DNA from: Streptomyces varsoviensis
GTDB lineage: Bacteria; Actinomycetota; Actinomycetes; Streptomycetales; Streptomycetaceae
Direction of reading: 5' to 3'
Length of the DNA stretch: 64,000 bases
Assembly: GCF_000718635.1 (NCBI RefSeq)
Contig: NZ_JOBF01000001.1
Location: forward strand, 434,001-498,000
How positions within the stretch are numbered: the first letter of the stretch is position 1; every line of letters starts with the position of its first letter. This document shows positions 16,708 through 25,765 of the stretch, one piece after another. Under the pieces are notes generated by a model, which was given only the letters and a program-made list of their open reading frames with translations, was not told the origin of the DNA and made no database searches. The translations under genes and the position numbers were made by a program.

Positions 16708-18344
16708 CACTGGATCCAGACGGTCTTGAGCTCGGTGTACTTCTCCAGCGCGTGCACGGACTTGTCCCGCCCGTTGCCGGACCGCTTGTAGCCGCCGAAC
16801 GGCACGGTGAGGTCGCCCTCCTCGTAGCAGTTGACCCAGACCGTGCCCGCGCGCAGGGCGCGCGAGAGGCGGTGGGCGGTGCCGAGGTCCGCCGTCCACA
16901 CGCCCGCGGCGAGCCCGTACTCGGTGTCGTTGGCCAGGGCCACGGCCTCCTCCTCGGTGTCGAAGGTGAGGACGGACAGCACGGGGCCGAAGATCTCCTC
17001 CCGCGCGAGCCGCATGTCCGGCGTCACCCGGTCGAAGACCGTCGGGGCCAGGTAGCTGCCGCCCGGTACGCGCTCCAGCCGCTCGCCGCCGGTCCGCAGC
17101 CTGGCCCCCGCCTCCCGCCCCGCCCGTACGTGGCCGAGTACCGCCTCGGCGCGGGCCGCGCCCGCGACCGCGCCCATCTCCGTCGCCGGGTCCAGCGGGT
17201 CCCCGACGCGCAGCGCGCGGGCGCGTTCGACCACCGTGTCCACGACCTGTTCCGCGATGGAGGAGTGCACCAGCAGCCGGGAGGGCGCCGTGCACATCTC
17301 GCCCTGGTTGAAGAAGATGCCCCAGGCCGCCGTGGTGGCGGCGGCCCGCAGGTCGGGCGCGTCGGGGAGCACGATGTTCGGTGATTTGCCGCCGAGTTCG
17401 AGCCAGACGCGTTTGAGGTTGGAGTCGGCGGCGTAGCGCAGGAAGTGGCGGCCCACGGCCGTCGAGCCGGTGAAGGCGAGGACGTCCACGTCCGGGTGGC
17501 GGCCGAGGGCGCGCCCGGCCGTCGGGCCGTCGCCCGCGACCACGTTGAGCACGCCCGGCGGCAGCCCCGACTCGTCCGCGAGCCGGCCGAGCAGCAGCGC
17601 GGACAGCGGCGTCAGCTCGGACGGTTTGAGTACGGCCGTACAGCCGGTGGCGAGCGCGGGGGCGAGCTTCCAGGCGGCGAGCGAGAGCGGGAAGTTCCAG
17701 GGGACGACGGCGCCGACGACGCCGGAGGGCTCGCGGGTGACGAGCGCGAGCGCGCCGGGGTCCGTGTGCGGGGACTCGTCGCGCAGCTTGTCCGCGAGCT
17801 GCCCGTACCAGCGGAACGTGGCGATGACGGCGCGCAGTTCGATGCCGTACGCCTCGCTGATGGGCTTGCCGTTCTCCAGGCTGACGGCCAGGGCCAGCTC
17901 CGACCGGTGCGCTTCGAGGAGGTCGGCGAGGCGGAGCAGGGCCCGGCCGCGTTCGGCGGGGGAGAGGCGGGGCCAGGGGCTGGTGTCGAAGGCGCGGCGG
18001 GCGGCGGCGACGGCGCGGTCGACCTCCCGTTCGCCGGCGTCCGCGACGACCGCCAGCTCGCGGCCGTCGCGCGGGGAGAGGACGCGGAAGGACGCGCCGG
18101 AGCCGTCCTCGTCCGCGCCCGCGACGCGGTGCCGGGTGGGCGGCGTCCACCGCTCCGCCCGGCGCAGCCACCCCTCGTGCTCCTCGGCAGGCCCGTCTTC
18201 GCGGCCGACTTCGCGCCCGTCGGCAGGGCCGTTCGGCCGTGCCTCCGCGCGGTTGTCGAGCCGTTCCTCCGCACGGCCGTCGGGCCGTTCGTCCGCGTGG
18301 CCGTCGGCGCGGCCCGTCTCGTTGTTCGTCCGGCTGTCCGGCAT
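16704..18344 (-). CDS. puuC: Aldehyde dehydrogenase (PuuC-like)
   Basis: This 546-residue aldehyde dehydrogenase has VVPWNFPLSLAAWK, KPSELTP, FTGSTAVG, the base ELGGKSPN, the catalytic Cys in NQGEMCTAPSR, and EEIFGPVLSV. The C-terminal motif VPFGGYKRSGNGRDKS matches gamma-glutamyl-aminobutyraldehyde dehydrogenases. The first ~60 residues are an unusual charged tail with repeating DGRAEERLDNRAEARP-like units before the normal fold begins, which may mean the real start is internal. It is coupled to the puuD-like hydrolase and preceded by an operator at 18401-18420. Confidence 0.9.
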   Translation of the reverse strand: MPDSRTNNETGRADGHADERPDGRAEERLDNRAEARPNGPADGREVGREDGPAEEHEGWLRRAERWTPPTRHRVAGADEDGSGASFRVLSPRDGRELAVVADAGEREVDRAVAAARRAFDTSPWPRLSPAERGRALLRLADLLEAHRSELALAVSLENGKPISEAYGIELRAVIATFRWYGQLADKLRDESPHTDPGALALVTREPSGVVGAVVPWNFPLSLAAWKLAPALATGCTAVLKPSELTPLSALLLGRLADESGLPPGVLNVVAGDGPTAGRALGRHPDVDVLAFTGSTAVGRHFLRYAADSNLKRVWLELGGKSPNIVLPDAPDLRAAATTAAWGIFFNQGEMCTAPSRLLVHSSIAEQVVDTVVERARALRVGDPLDPATEMGAVAGAARAEAVLGHVRAGREAGARLRTGGERLERVPGGSYLAPTVFDRVTPDMRLAREEIFGPVLSVLTFDTEEEAVALANDTEYGLAAGVWTADLGTAHRLSRALRAGTVWVNCYEEGDLTVPFGGYKRSGNGRDKSVHALEKYTELKTVWIQW

Positions 18345-18400
18345 AGGCGTCTCCTCCGTGTGCGCGGTGTCCGCTGGGGCCGCGGGCGCGTCTCCGGGCC

Positions 18401-18420
18401 AATGTTTGGGGCCAAATGAT
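18401..18420. promoter_or_regulatory. MarR-type operator site 4 (puuC-puuD promoter)
   Basis: AATGTTTGGGGCCAAATGAT is a near-perfect inverted repeat of the island consensus, 57 bases upstream of the puuC-like ATG in the divergent gap with hpaE. Confidence 0.78.
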
Positions 18421-18475
18421 AGTCACGGGCCGCCGCCGGGGAAGAGGGTTGACCACCCCGAACGGGGTCGCCTAT

Positions 18476-18495
18476 TTTGTTTGGGCTCAAACGAT
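18476..18495. promoter_or_regulatory. MarR-type operator site 5 (hpaE promoter, first of two)
   Basis: TTTGTTTGGGCTCAAACGAT is the best palindrome of the set, with a core of GTTTGGGCTCAAAC. It overlaps site 6 and lies 28 bases before the hpaE ATG. Confidence 0.8.
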
Positions 18496-18510
18496 TTGGG
18501 CTCAAACGAA
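18491..18510. promoter_or_regulatory. MarR-type operator site 6 (hpaE leader, second of two)
   Basis: ACGATTTGGGCTCAAACGAA repeats the core of site 5 exactly: the 15-mer TTTGGGCTCAAACGA occurs at 18480-18494 and again at 18495-18509. It ends 12 bases before the hpaE start, immediately ahead of the GGGAGA RBS. Confidence 0.78.
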
Positions 18511-18522
18511 TGGGAGACCGCG

Positions 18523-20076
18523 ATGGCCCACCCCGCGCCCGCACCAGGACCCCCGGCACACCAGGCGGCCCCGGCGCCGTCCGAGTCCCGGGACCACCCG
18601 CCCACCGCCACGGTGGCCGGAGTCACCGTCGACACCCGCCACTGGATCGGCGGCGAACGCCTCGACTCCGCCGCCACGTTCACCGACCGCTCGCCCATCG
18701 ACGGGACGCCCCTCGCCGAGATCGCCCGCGGCGGCGCCGAGGAGGCCCGGGCCGCCGTCGCCGCCGCCCGCGCCGCCTTCCCCGGCTGGGCCGCGACCCC
18801 GCCGCCCGAACGCGCCCGGCTGCTGCACGCCATCGCCGACGGCGTCGACGCGCGCCTCGAAGACCTCGCCGCCGTCGAGACGGCCGACAACGGCGCGCTG
18901 CTCCGCTCCCACCGCCGCGGCGTCATGCCCCGCGCCGCCCACAACCTCCGCTTCTTCGCCGACCGCCTCCTCGCCCTCGGCCACGACGACTTCACGACCC
19001 GCGGCCACACCAACCACGTGACCTGGGACCCGGCCGGACCCGCCGCGCTCATCACCCCGTGGAACGCGCCGCTGATGCTCGCCACCTGGAAGATCGGCCC
19101 CGCGCTCGCCGCCGGTGACCCCGTCGTCCTCAAGCCCGCCGAGTGGACCCCGCTCACCGCCTCCCTCTTCGCCGACATCACCGCCGAGGCCGGGCTGCCC
19201 CCGGGCGTCTTCAACGTCCTCCAGGGGTACGGGGCCGAGGCCGGCGAACCCCTCGTGTCCGACGCGGACATCCGCCGCGTCAGCTTCACCGGCTCCGTGC
19301 CCACCGCGCGCCGCATCGCCCGCGCGGCGGCCGAGCACCTGGTGCCCACCAGCTTCGAACTCGGCGGCAAATCCCCGCTGCTGGTCTTCGCCGACGCCGA
19401 CCTCGACCTCGCCGCCGACCTCGCCGTCGAGCAGTACGACAACGCGGGCCAGGTCTGCCTCGCCGCCACCCGGCTGCTCGTCGAGGAGCCCGTACGCGAT
19501 GCCTTCCTGGAGCGCTTCCTGCACCGCGCCCGAGCCCTCGTCCAAGGGGACCCGCGCGAGGAGGCCACCGGCATCGGCCCCACCATCCACCCCCGGCACC
19601 TGGAACGCGTCGACGGCTTCGTGCGGCGGGCGCTGGCGGCCGGCGCCACCGCGCTCCTCGGCGGCGGCCCGCACACCGAACTGACCGGGCGCACCGGGGG
19701 CGCCTACTACCGGCCGACGCTGCTCGCCGGCGTCGCGCAGGACTCGGAGATCGTGCAGGAGGAGGTCTTCGGGCCCGTGCTCACCCTCCAGACCTTCACC
19801 ACCGAGGACGAGGCCGTGGCCCTGGCCAACGGCACCCGCTTCGGCCTGGCCGCCACCCTCGCCACCGGCGACCGCGACCGCGCCGACCGCGTCGCCGCCC
19901 GCCTCGTCGCCGGCACCGTCTGGACCAACTGCTTCTTCGTACGCGACCTCGCCGCGCCCTTCGGCGGCTCCCGCGCCTCCGGCATGGGCCGCGAGGGCGG
20001 CGACTGGAGCTTCGACTTCTACTGCGACCTCAAGAACACCGTCACCGCGCCGAAGGGGTGGCAGCACCATGGGTGA
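18523..20076 (+). CDS. hpaE: 5-Carboxymethyl-2-hydroxymuconate semialdehyde dehydrogenase
   Basis: This 517-residue aldehyde dehydrogenase has LITPWNAPLMLATWK, KPAEWTP, FTGSVPTAR, the base ELGGKSPLLV, the catalytic Cys in NAGQVCLAATR, and EEVFGPVL. It is placed as HpaE because its stop overlaps the HpaD-type dioxygenase and an HpaG-type decarboxylase follows. In that pathway it oxidises the ring-cleavage semialdehyde of homoprotocatechuate to the dicarboxylate. The N-terminus has a ~30-residue Pro/Ala-rich extension. The ATG lies just after two overlapping operators, so repression would block initiation directly. Confidence 0.88.
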   Translation: MAHPAPAPGPPAHQAAPAPSESRDHPPTATVAGVTVDTRHWIGGERLDSAATFTDRSPIDGTPLAEIARGGAEEARAAVAAARAAFPGWAATPPPERARLLHAIADGVDARLEDLAAVETADNGALLRSHRRGVMPRAAHNLRFFADRLLALGHDDFTTRGHTNHVTWDPAGPAALITPWNAPLMLATWKIGPALAAGDPVVLKPAEWTPLTASLFADITAEAGLPPGVFNVLQGYGAEAGEPLVSDADIRRVSFTGSVPTARRIARAAAEHLVPTSFELGGKSPLLVFADADLDLAADLAVEQYDNAGQVCLAATRLLVEEPVRDAFLERFLHRARALVQGDPREEATGIGPTIHPRHLERVDGFVRRALAAGATALLGGGPHTELTGRTGGAYYRPTLLAGVAQDSEIVQEEVFGPVLTLQTFTTEDEAVALANGTRFGLAATLATGDRDRADRVAARLVAGTVWTNCFFVRDLAAPFGGSRASGMGREGGDWSFDFYCDLKNTVTAPKGWQHHG

Positions 20077-20956
20077 GATCGTCGGGGCCGGCCTCCTCGC
20101 CCACGTCCCCACCATCGTCCTGCCCGAAGCGGGCCGCCGGGAGCTCAACGGCGGCCGCGAGGTCAGCCTCGTGCCGGGGCTGCGCAGGCTGCGCGCCGAC
20201 GTCTTCGAACCCCTCGACTACGACACCGTCGTCGTCCTGGACTCGCACTGGGCGACCACCGTCGAGTTCGTCATCGCCGCACAGCCCCGCAGGGCCGGCC
20301 TGTTCACCTCCGAGGAGCTGCCGCGCGGCATGTGCCGCATGCCCTACGACTTCCCCGGCGACCCCGAACTCGCCCGCGCGACCGCCGGGTTCGCCGAGCG
20401 CCACGGTACCTGGATCACGCCCATCGACGACCCGTACCTGCCGATCCACTACGCCACCGTCAACCTCTGGACGTACCTGGGCCGCGGGCTGCCCGACAAG
20501 CGGTGGATGTCCATCGGGGTCTGCCAGACCGGCGACGCCGAGGACCACCTGCGGCTCGGCCGCGCGCTCGCCGACGGCATCGCCGCGCTGCCCGACCGCA
20601 AGGTGCTGCTGATCGCCTCCGGCGCGCTCTCGCACACCTTCTGGCCGCTGCGCGAACTCCGCGACCACGAGGCGAGCGACCCCGTGCACCTGCGCACCCC
20701 CCAGGCGCGCGCCGCCGACGAGGAACGCGTCGACTGGCTGCTGAGCGGCGACCACGCGCGCGTCCTGCGCACCATGCCGGAATTCGCCGCCCACAAGCCC
20801 GAGGCGGGGTTCGGGCACTACCTGATGATGGCCGGCGCCCTCGGCGAGGAGCGGCTGACCGCGCCCGGGCGCGCCTACAGCAGTTACGAGAACTCGATCG
20901 GCACGGGCCAGGTCCACCTGTGGTTCGACCGCCCGGCGGGCGGCTGGGCCCCCTAG
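20069..20956 (+). CDS. hpaD: 3,4-Dihydroxyphenylacetate 2,3-dioxygenase (LigB-type extradiol dioxygenase)
   Basis: This 295-residue class III extradiol dioxygenase has the expected metal-site histidines H12 (LLAHVPT) and H60 (LDSHW). It also has SEELPRGM-like and ASGALSHTFW segments and ends with SSYENSIGTGQVHLWF, closely parallel to the E. coli HpaD C-terminus. It cleaves homoprotocatechuate at the 2,3 bond with Fe(II) and O2. Its start lies 8 bases inside hpaE, and hpaG follows after 84 bases. Activity on a related catechol is possible. Confidence 0.9.
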   Translation: MGEIVGAGLLAHVPTIVLPEAGRRELNGGREVSLVPGLRRLRADVFEPLDYDTVVVLDSHWATTVEFVIAAQPRRAGLFTSEELPRGMCRMPYDFPGDPELARATAGFAERHGTWITPIDDPYLPIHYATVNLWTYLGRGLPDKRWMSIGVCQTGDAEDHLRLGRALADGIAALPDRKVLLIASGALSHTFWPLRELRDHEASDPVHLRTPQARAADEERVDWLLSGDHARVLRTMPEFAAHKPEAGFGHYLMMAGALGEERLTAPGRAYSSYENSIGTGQVHLWFDRPAGGWAP

Positions 20957-21040
20957 CCGGTCCGGCGGACCGCGCGTCTGTCCGGGGCGCCCCGCAGGGC
21001 GCCCCTTGAGCTGTCCGAACCCCGAGGAAGGCCAACCGGA

Positions 21041-21898
21041 ATGAGCGATACCCGTGACTACCGCCGCATCCTGCTGGACGGCGCCGCCGTGCAGACCGTA
21101 AGGGAGGGCGACGAACTCGTGGCGGGCGACGGCCGCCGCGTCAAGGCCGCCGACGCCCGCCACCTGCCGCCCGTACAGCCCACCAAGGTGATCGCGGTGC
21201 ACCTCAACCACCGCAGCCGCGTCGAGGAGTTCCGGACCACGCTGCCGCCCGCCCCCACCTACTTCCACAAGCCGGTCTCCGCGCTGAACGCGCACGGCGG
21301 CGCGGTGGTGCGCCCCGAGGGCTGCCAGTACCTCAACTACGAGGGCGAGATCGCCGTCGTCATCGGCCGCGTGTGCCGCAACGTCGCGCCGCGCGACGCG
21401 GCGGAGTACATCGCCGGCTACACCGTCGCGAACGACTACGGCCTGCACGACTTCCGGGACACGGACGCCGGCTCCATGCTCCGCGTCAAGGGCTCCGACA
21501 CGCTCTGCCCGCTCGGCCCCGGACTGGTGACGGGCTGGGACTTCCGCGGCAAGTACCTGCGGACGTACGTCAACGGGGAGCTGGTGCAGGACGGCTCGAC
21601 CGACGAGATGACCTGGGACATGCACTACCTCGTCGCCGACATCGCCCGGACCATCACCCTCGTCCCCGGCGACGTACTCCTCACCGGCACGCCCGCCAAC
21701 TCCCGCCCCGTGCACCCCGGCGACGTCGTGGAGGTCGAGGCGGAGGGCCTGGGACGGCTGACCAACCGCATCGTGACGGGCCCCACCCCCGTACGGGACG
21801 ACTGCGGGGCGCAGCCCACCGCCTCCGAGGAGGTCCGCTCCACGGCCTTCGGCGGCGACTGGGAGTACCGCGGCATCCGGCCGCCCCGCCGGTCCTGA
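21041..21898 (+). CDS. hpaG: Fumarylacetoacetate hydrolase family protein (HpaG-type decarboxylase/isomerase)
   Basis: This 285-residue FAH-family protein has the substrate-loop region YFHKPVSALN, the metal-binding acidic motif NYEGEIAVVIG, then NDYGLHDFRD and LLTGTPANSRPVHPGDVVEVE. In the homoprotocatechuate pathway HpaG decarboxylates 5-oxopent-3-ene-1,2,5-tricarboxylate and isomerises the product. A GAGGAAGG RBS precedes the ATG. HpaF-, HpaH- and HpaI-type genes for the later steps are not in the window, so the pathway here is partial. Confidence 0.9.
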   Translation: MSDTRDYRRILLDGAAVQTVREGDELVAGDGRRVKAADARHLPPVQPTKVIAVHLNHRSRVEEFRTTLPPAPTYFHKPVSALNAHGGAVVRPEGCQYLNYEGEIAVVIGRVCRNVAPRDAAEYIAGYTVANDYGLHDFRDTDAGSMLRVKGSDTLCPLGPGLVTGWDFRGKYLRTYVNGELVQDGSTDEMTWDMHYLVADIARTITLVPGDVLLTGTPANSRPVHPGDVVEVEAEGLGRLTNRIVTGPTPVRDDCGAQPTASEEVRSTAFGGDWEYRGIRPPRRS

Positions 21899-21905
21899 CC
21901 CACGA

Positions 21906-21960
21906 CGGGTACGCCCCCGCCGCGGCCGCACCGAGCGGCCGGCCGGCGGGGGCGTACCCG
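21906..21960. terminator. Strong bidirectional terminator between hpaG and the symporter gene
   Basis: A perfect 17-bp inverted repeat (CGGGTACGCCCCCGCCG at 21906-21922 with its complement at 21944-21960) encloses a second hairpin (CGGCCG / CGGCCG). It sits between converging genes, so it should stop both transcripts. Confidence 0.85.
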
Positions 21961-21992
21961 TTTCTCAAGTCCGCTTTCTCAGGCCCGCTTTC

Positions 21993-23519
21993 TCAGGTCC
22001 GCGCCGGTCCCGGCGGGGCGGTCGCGGCCGGGCCGGGCGCGGCGGGCGCCTTGACGACCGACGTGGCCGCGAACAGCTCGGCGACCCGCCGCCCCTCCGC
22101 GGCGCTCTGCGGGAAGAGGTACGCGCAGGCCACGTAGATCACGAGGTTCAGGGCCATGCCCACCACGCCCGAGGTGAGGCCGTCCAGCCAGGGGATCGAG
22201 GTCGGGTACGCCGCCGAGAGCCCGGCAGCGGTGCAGAAGCCGACGAGGGTCCCCGCGACCGTGCCGATCCGGTTGCCGCGCTTCCAGAACAGACCGAGGA
22301 ACTGCGGCACCGCGAGCTGCACCACCCCCTGGTACGCCATGATCGACAGCGTGATGAGGTTGCTGAGCCCGATGTTGGCGACCAGCGCGGAGGCCACCGT
22401 GTAGACCGCGATGGAGATCTTCGCCGACAGCAGCCGCCCCTTGTCGTTCATCGGCCGGACCACCGCCACCAGGTCGTTGGCGATGAGCGTCCCCACGGAC
22501 TGGAGCACCCCGTCCGCCATGCCGATCTGCGCCGCCAGGACGCACAGGGCGATCGCGATGACGATCCACGGCCCGCCGATGTGCTGGGCCAGCGTGAACA
22601 GGGCGCGGTCCGGGTTGTCGGAGACGCCGGGCAGCGTCCCGGACAGCAGGGCGACGGTCAGCAGCAGCCCGGCGAAGACGAGCGACGCGGGCATGACGAA
22701 GATCGCCGACCGCTTGACGCTCCGCACCCCGTCCGCGGTGAAGAGCCGCACGAACATCCCCGACAGGCACCAGCCGCCCACCGCGCCGGTGAACGTCAGC
22801 GCGAAGAGGTACAGCCCGCCGCTGCCGCCGCCGTCCACGGGCAGCGACAGCCGCTCGACGGGCAGCCGGGCGAACCCATGGCCGCTCACGACCAGATAGA
22901 CGATGAGCCCCACGAGCAGGACCGAGCCGAAGACGTACGCGATCATGCCCTGGTAGAAGTCGGTGACGACCACCCCGCGCATCCCCATCCGCACCGTCCA
23001 GAACTGGCGCGCCACGAGGACCAGCACGCCCGCGAGCACCGACTGCGAATAGCTCAGGTGCCCGAAGGAGATGTAGTAGAAGATCAGCCCCATCGCCTGC
23101 ATCCCGAGCACGGTCATCGGGAAGTTGACCAGGACCTGGATGAGCGCGGGCACGGTGCGCGAGGCCGTACCGCCGTAGCGCAGCCCGAACAGGTCGGACT
23201 GGGTGCGCAGCCCGTTCAGCTCGCCCCACATCCACACCCGCCGGGACATCAGATACATCAGCAGATAGGCGAACAGCCCGTAGACCAGCAGGTGGAAGCC
23301 GATCACGCCGCTGCGGGCCGCGAGCCCGGCGTCGGCGATGAAGACCGAGCCGGGAAACCAGGTGTTGAGGATCGACATGGTCTGGTAGCCGCTGCCGAAG
23401 CTGCGCCCGCCCACGGCGTAGTCGGTGAAGTCGGCGTCGCGCCGGCGGTGCATATACAGCGTGAGGAGCACTCCGGCGAAGAAGAGCACCACCATGCCGT
23501 AGCCGAGGAACACATTCAC
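21993..23519 (-). CDS. Sodium:solute symporter (SSS family)
   Basis: This 508-residue hydrophobic protein has about 13 membrane segments. The N-terminal DFTDYAVGGRSFGSGYQTMS and SVFIADAGLAARSG stretches are typical of SSS transporters (PutP, MctP and ActP relatives). Together with the small two-helix protein upstream it fits a two-component symporter (compare YhdG/ActP with DUF485-like partners). It is the last gene of the amidohydrolase operon and probably imports the substrate of the island. The substrate is not deducible. Confidence 0.9.
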   Translation of the reverse strand: MNVFLGYGMVVLFFAGVLLTLYMHRRRDADFTDYAVGGRSFGSGYQTMSILNTWFPGSVFIADAGLAARSGVIGFHLLVYGLFAYLLMYLMSRRVWMWGELNGLRTQSDLFGLRYGGTASRTVPALIQVLVNFPMTVLGMQAMGLIFYYISFGHLSYSQSVLAGVLVLVARQFWTVRMGMRGVVVTDFYQGMIAYVFGSVLLVGLIVYLVVSGHGFARLPVERLSLPVDGGGSGGLYLFALTFTGAVGGWCLSGMFVRLFTADGVRSVKRSAIFVMPASLVFAGLLLTVALLSGTLPGVSDNPDRALFTLAQHIGGPWIVIAIALCVLAAQIGMADGVLQSVGTLIANDLVAVVRPMNDKGRLLSAKISIAVYTVASALVANIGLSNLITLSIMAYQGVVQLAVPQFLGLFWKRGNRIGTVAGTLVGFCTAAGLSAAYPTSIPWLDGLTSGVVGMALNLVIYVACAYLFPQSAAEGRRVAELFAATSVVKAPAAPGPAATAPPGPART

Positions 23520-23609
23520 TGGGGGCGAACCCCTCTCAGGTCCGAGGAGGTGTCGGCCGACGGCGCCGCCTGTCGCGGTCGCCGGGGGCCGGTGGGTCCG
23601 GTGCGGCGG

Positions 23610-23936
23610 TCAGTCGATCTCGCCGCGGGCCGCTTCGACGAAATACAGCGCGATGACGCCGGCGGAGACGTGCGCGCCGATGGCGAGGAAGTACCAGAAG
23701 GACAGCCAGACGCCGCTCTGGAACGCGGGGTCGCCCGCGGCCCAGTACACCGGCGGCGCCAGCGCCACCACGCCGTCGAGCGCGAACCAGGAGCCGAAGA
23801 CGGCCCACTTGCGGCGCGGGGAGAGCGCGAGGGCCCAGCGGGCGAACCGCCGGGAGAGCGGCCCCTTTGGGAACGGGCCCTCTTGGAACGGCTGCGGCGT
23901 CCTGCCGGCGGGGACCGTGCCGCCGCCGGGCGTCAT
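23610..23936 (-). CDS. Small two-helix membrane protein, probable symporter partner
   Basis: The protein has 108 residues if ATG at 23936 is used, or 113 from 23951, which overlaps the amidohydrolase stop. Two hydrophobic helices (WAVFGSWFALDGVVALAPPVYW and the WLSFWYFLAIGAHVSAGVIALYF region) follow a Pro/Gly-rich basic N-terminus. Small proteins of this shape (DUF3311/DUF485-like) commonly accompany SSS symporters. It lies between the amidohydrolase and symporter genes in one operon. The family name is not certain. Confidence 0.7.
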   Translation of the reverse strand: MTPGGGTVPAGRTPQPFQEGPFPKGPLSRRFARWALALSPRRKWAVFGSWFALDGVVALAPPVYWAAGDPAFQSGVWLSFWYFLAIGAHVSAGVIALYFVEAARGEID

Positions 23937-23937
23937 G

Positions 23938-25638
23938 TCACCGGGCGTCATGGACGATCTCCCCGTCGAAGACCGTCATCGCCACCGGCATCGTCGCGAT
24001 CTCGTGCGGGTCCGCGTGCGCGAGATCGCCGTCCACCACGCAGATGTCGGCGACCTTCCCCCGCTCCAGCGAACCCTTCCAGCTCTCCGCGAAGTCCTGC
24101 CACGCGGCGTTCGAGGTGTACGCGCGGATCGCGGTCTCCAGGTCGACGCACTGCTCGGGGCCGCTCGGCCGGCCGCTCGCCTTCGACTCCCGCAGCATCA
24201 TCGACGCCACGCCCCGGCGCCAGTCGGGGTAGGTGATGGGCGCGTCCGAGCTGGCGGTCACGGGGATGCCGGCCTCCGAGGCGCTGCGCACGGGCCACTG
24301 GTAGGCGGACCGCTCGGGGCCCACGATCCCGTCCATCAGGTCGGCGATGGCGTCCTTGACCCCGGGGTTCATGTTGATGCCCCAGCCGTGCCGGGCGAGC
24401 GTGGCCAGGGAGCGGGGGGAGGCGAAGTCGCCGTGGATGACGTAGTGGCGCGCGTCGGGGCGCGGGGCGTCGGTCTGCGCCGCCTCGAAGGCGTCGACGA
24501 CCGCGTCGATGCCGTGGTCCCCGGTGATGTGCACGCCGAGCTGGTGGCCGGCCCTGTGGGCGTACCGCACGATGGCGTCCAGCTCCTCGACGCGCTGCGT
24601 GTGGGTGTGGCCGTGCAGGCAGAGGCTGCCGTACCCGCCGCCCACGTACTCCTCGTGCATCCAGGCGGTGCGGCTGGGCGGGATGCCGTCGGCGAACAGC
24701 TTGACGCCGAGTACGCGCAGCCGCCGCGGATCGGCCTCGGCGCAGATCTCTTCGAGCCGGTGCATCCGCTCGTGCAGGTGGCGGGCCGCGCCGCCCATCT
24801 CCAGGGGAAGCAGCAGCACGTTGACGCGGGCCCGGAGTTCGCCGGCCGCCTCCAGGCGCGCGTACATCTTGAGCGTCCCGGTGTCCGCGACCCCGAGGAA
24901 GAGCGAGGTGCCGCCGGGGCCGAGCCCCGGCTCGGTGAAGCTGGTGATGCCCTCGGCGTGGCAGACCGCGATGGCGGCCCGGATGGCGGACTCCCGCGCG
25001 GCGTCGTCCATCAGCGGCACCACGGCGTTCACCAGGTCCTGCGCGCCCTCGCGCAGGATGCCGGTGGGGCGGCCGTCGGCGTCGGTCTCGATGATGCCGC
25101 CGGGCGGCGGCTCGGTGGCGCCGGTGATGCCGGCGGCCTCCAGGGCACGGGAGTTGAGCCAGGAGGTGTGCCCGGAGAACTCGTACAGGAGCACCGGGTG
25201 GTCCCGGGAGACCTCGTCGAGGTCCTGGCGGCGGGGGGTGCGGCCGGGTTCGGCCAGGCACTCCTTGAGGTAGCCGACGTCCCAGCCGTTGCCGAATATC
25301 CAGTCGCCGGGCGGGGATTCGGCGGCCTTGCGACGTACGGCCTCGCGGATGTCGGCGATCGAGGAGACGGCGGGCGAGGCCACGTCGAGGGCGAGCGGCG
25401 GCCGGGTGGCGCCGAAGGCGGCGGCGTGCAGATGCGAGTCGTTGATCCCGGGGAGCGCGGTGCGTCCTTCGAGGTCGATGACCTCGGTGCCGGGCCCGAT
25501 GAGCGCGCGGATCTCGCTGTCGCTCCCGGTCGCCGCGATCAGACCGTCGCGCACGGCGACGGCCCGCGTGGCGCGGAAGGCGGCGTCGACGGTCAGCACC
25601 GTGCCATTGACCAGCACGAGGTCGGCAGCTTGGGGCAT
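23938..25638 (-). CDS. Amidohydrolase (YtcJ-like, amidohydrolase family 3)
   Basis: This 566-residue metal-dependent hydrolase has the first metal motif SHLHA (GINDSHLHAA), a later LGVHITGDHGIDAV histidine, HYVIHGDF, and the final Asp in ASSDAPITYPDW. The end LERGKVADICVVDGDL is typical of the amidohydrolase composite domain. ATG at 25638 has GGAGGGAGG upstream; the longer frame would start inside the operator at 25656-25675. It is first gene of the operon with the small membrane protein and symporter. YtcJ-like enzymes cleave amides, carbamates or enol lactones, so amide hydrolysis of the imported compound is a fair guess. Confidence 0.9.
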   Translation of the reverse strand: MPQAADLVLVNGTVLTVDAAFRATRAVAVRDGLIAATGSDSEIRALIGPGTEVIDLEGRTALPGINDSHLHAAAFGATRPPLALDVASPAVSSIADIREAVRRKAAESPPGDWIFGNGWDVGYLKECLAEPGRTPRRQDLDEVSRDHPVLLYEFSGHTSWLNSRALEAAGITGATEPPPGGIIETDADGRPTGILREGAQDLVNAVVPLMDDAARESAIRAAIAVCHAEGITSFTEPGLGPGGTSLFLGVADTGTLKMYARLEAAGELRARVNVLLLPLEMGGAARHLHERMHRLEEICAEADPRRLRVLGVKLFADGIPPSRTAWMHEEYVGGGYGSLCLHGHTHTQRVEELDAIVRYAHRAGHQLGVHITGDHGIDAVVDAFEAAQTDAPRPDARHYVIHGDFASPRSLATLARHGWGINMNPGVKDAIADLMDGIVGPERSAYQWPVRSASEAGIPVTASSDAPITYPDWRRGVASMMLRESKASGRPSGPEQCVDLETAIRAYTSNAAWQDFAESWKGSLERGKVADICVVDGDLAHADPHEIATMPVAMTVFDGEIVHDAR

Positions 25639-25655
25639 GGATGACCTCCCTCCAG

Positions 25656-25675
25656 TTCGTTTGGGCCCAAACATA
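25656..25675. promoter_or_regulatory. MarR-type operator site 7 (amidohydrolase-symporter operon)
   Basis: TTCGTTTGGGCCCAAACATA carries a perfectly symmetric core, GTTTGGGCCCAAAC. It starts 17 bases upstream of the amidohydrolase ATG. Confidence 0.8.
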
Positions 25676-25765
25676 TGCCCGGTGGCTGACCCCGACGCAA
25701 GGGTTCTGCGCGAATTCCCGGGCCCTCGGCGGGCGCGGCCCGCCGCGCCATCACCCGGTGAACCG

